Shown here: one piece after another, positions 63,926 to 64,000 of the stretch
Layout: each line of letters begins with the position of its first letter
Position numbering within the stretch: the first letter of the stretch is position 1
Source of the DNA: Karstenula rhodostoma CBS 690.94
Taxonomy: Eukaryota; Ascomycota; Dothideomycetes; Pleosporales; Didymosphaeriaceae
NCBI GenBank assembly: GCA_010093485.1
Contig: MU001508.1
Span: 1,417,184 to 1,481,183 of the forward strand
Length of the DNA: 64,000 nt
Reading direction: 5' to 3'
Position numbers and translations under genes: made by a program
The notes under the pieces: generated by a model
The model's input: only the letters and a program-made list of their open reading frames with translations
Databases searched by the model: none
What the model was told of the DNA's origin: nothing

Positions 63926-64000
63926 AATATCTAATATTCTATTAATTAATATCTAGTATCCTATTAACTAATACTAATTATTCTACCTATTAACTAATAC
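63926..64000. repeat. 22-bp minisatellite, start of a second array
   Basis: Degenerate copies of the CCTATTAACTAATACT unit found at 49181-49556 run off the end of the window. Confidence 0.8.

Noticed and set aside
18310..64000. CRISPR-like or prokaryotic features in the repeat-rich block
   Set aside because: Repeats are LTRs, minisatellites and element-internal tandem units; there is no spacer-repeat pattern, and the genome is fungal.

Overview
The window is a piece of a filamentous ascomycete (Pezizomycotina) genome. The evidence is short 47-70 bp introns with CTAAC/CTGAC-like branch sites, a Zn(II)2Cys6 regulator, a fungal-type POT transporter, and two large AT-rich blocks carrying an extreme signature of repeat-induced point mutation (RIP). 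In those blocks CpA/TpG and CpG have almost vanished and the remaining C lies mainly in CC and CT. Genus cannot be fixed from sequence alone.

Layout. 1-4831: 3' part of a RIP-destroyed Ty3/gypsy element (copy A of family G1). 4832 to about 18310: a 13.5 kb gene island of ordinary base composition. About 18310-64000: AT-rich nested transposon graveyard. It contains a minus-strand gypsy element of a second family (G2, 18695-34079) split by a full G1 copy (B, 20899-28986); a copia element (34686-40217); unclassified RIPped sequence; a third G1 copy (C, from 43907) lost into an assembly gap (49086-49180); a 22-bp minisatellite; a second copia copy (50748-57538) that itself holds a 1.25 kb insertion; and more unclassified RIPped DNA ending in 70-bp and 22-bp tandem repeats. 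Target-site duplications (TSDs) are intact for four insertions, and reciprocal empty sites inside the window confirm three insertion points.

Gene island. Four gene models are supported. (1) A probable Myb/SANT-type nuclear protein (+, 6763-9272) with an in-frame TAG and an unresolved last intron. (2) A complete 738-residue Zn(II)2Cys6 transcription factor (-, 9368-11746, 4 exons). (3) A complete 658-residue ATP-grasp ligase (+, 13779-15857, 3 exons). (4) A complete 547-residue POT/PTR2 transporter (+, 16244-18281, 8 exons). For genes 2-4 the proposed splice sites keep the frame from start to stop.

Working together (inference): regulator, carboxylate-amine ligase and peptide-type transporter, isolated between RIPped blocks, look like a minimal specialised-metabolite cluster that could make and move a dipeptide-like or amino-acid conjugate without an NRPS. 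The transporter has lost the first Glu of the family's ExxER motif (Ser63), and the ligase has an unrecognised N-terminal region of about 205 residues. These are the leading candidates for something undescribed.
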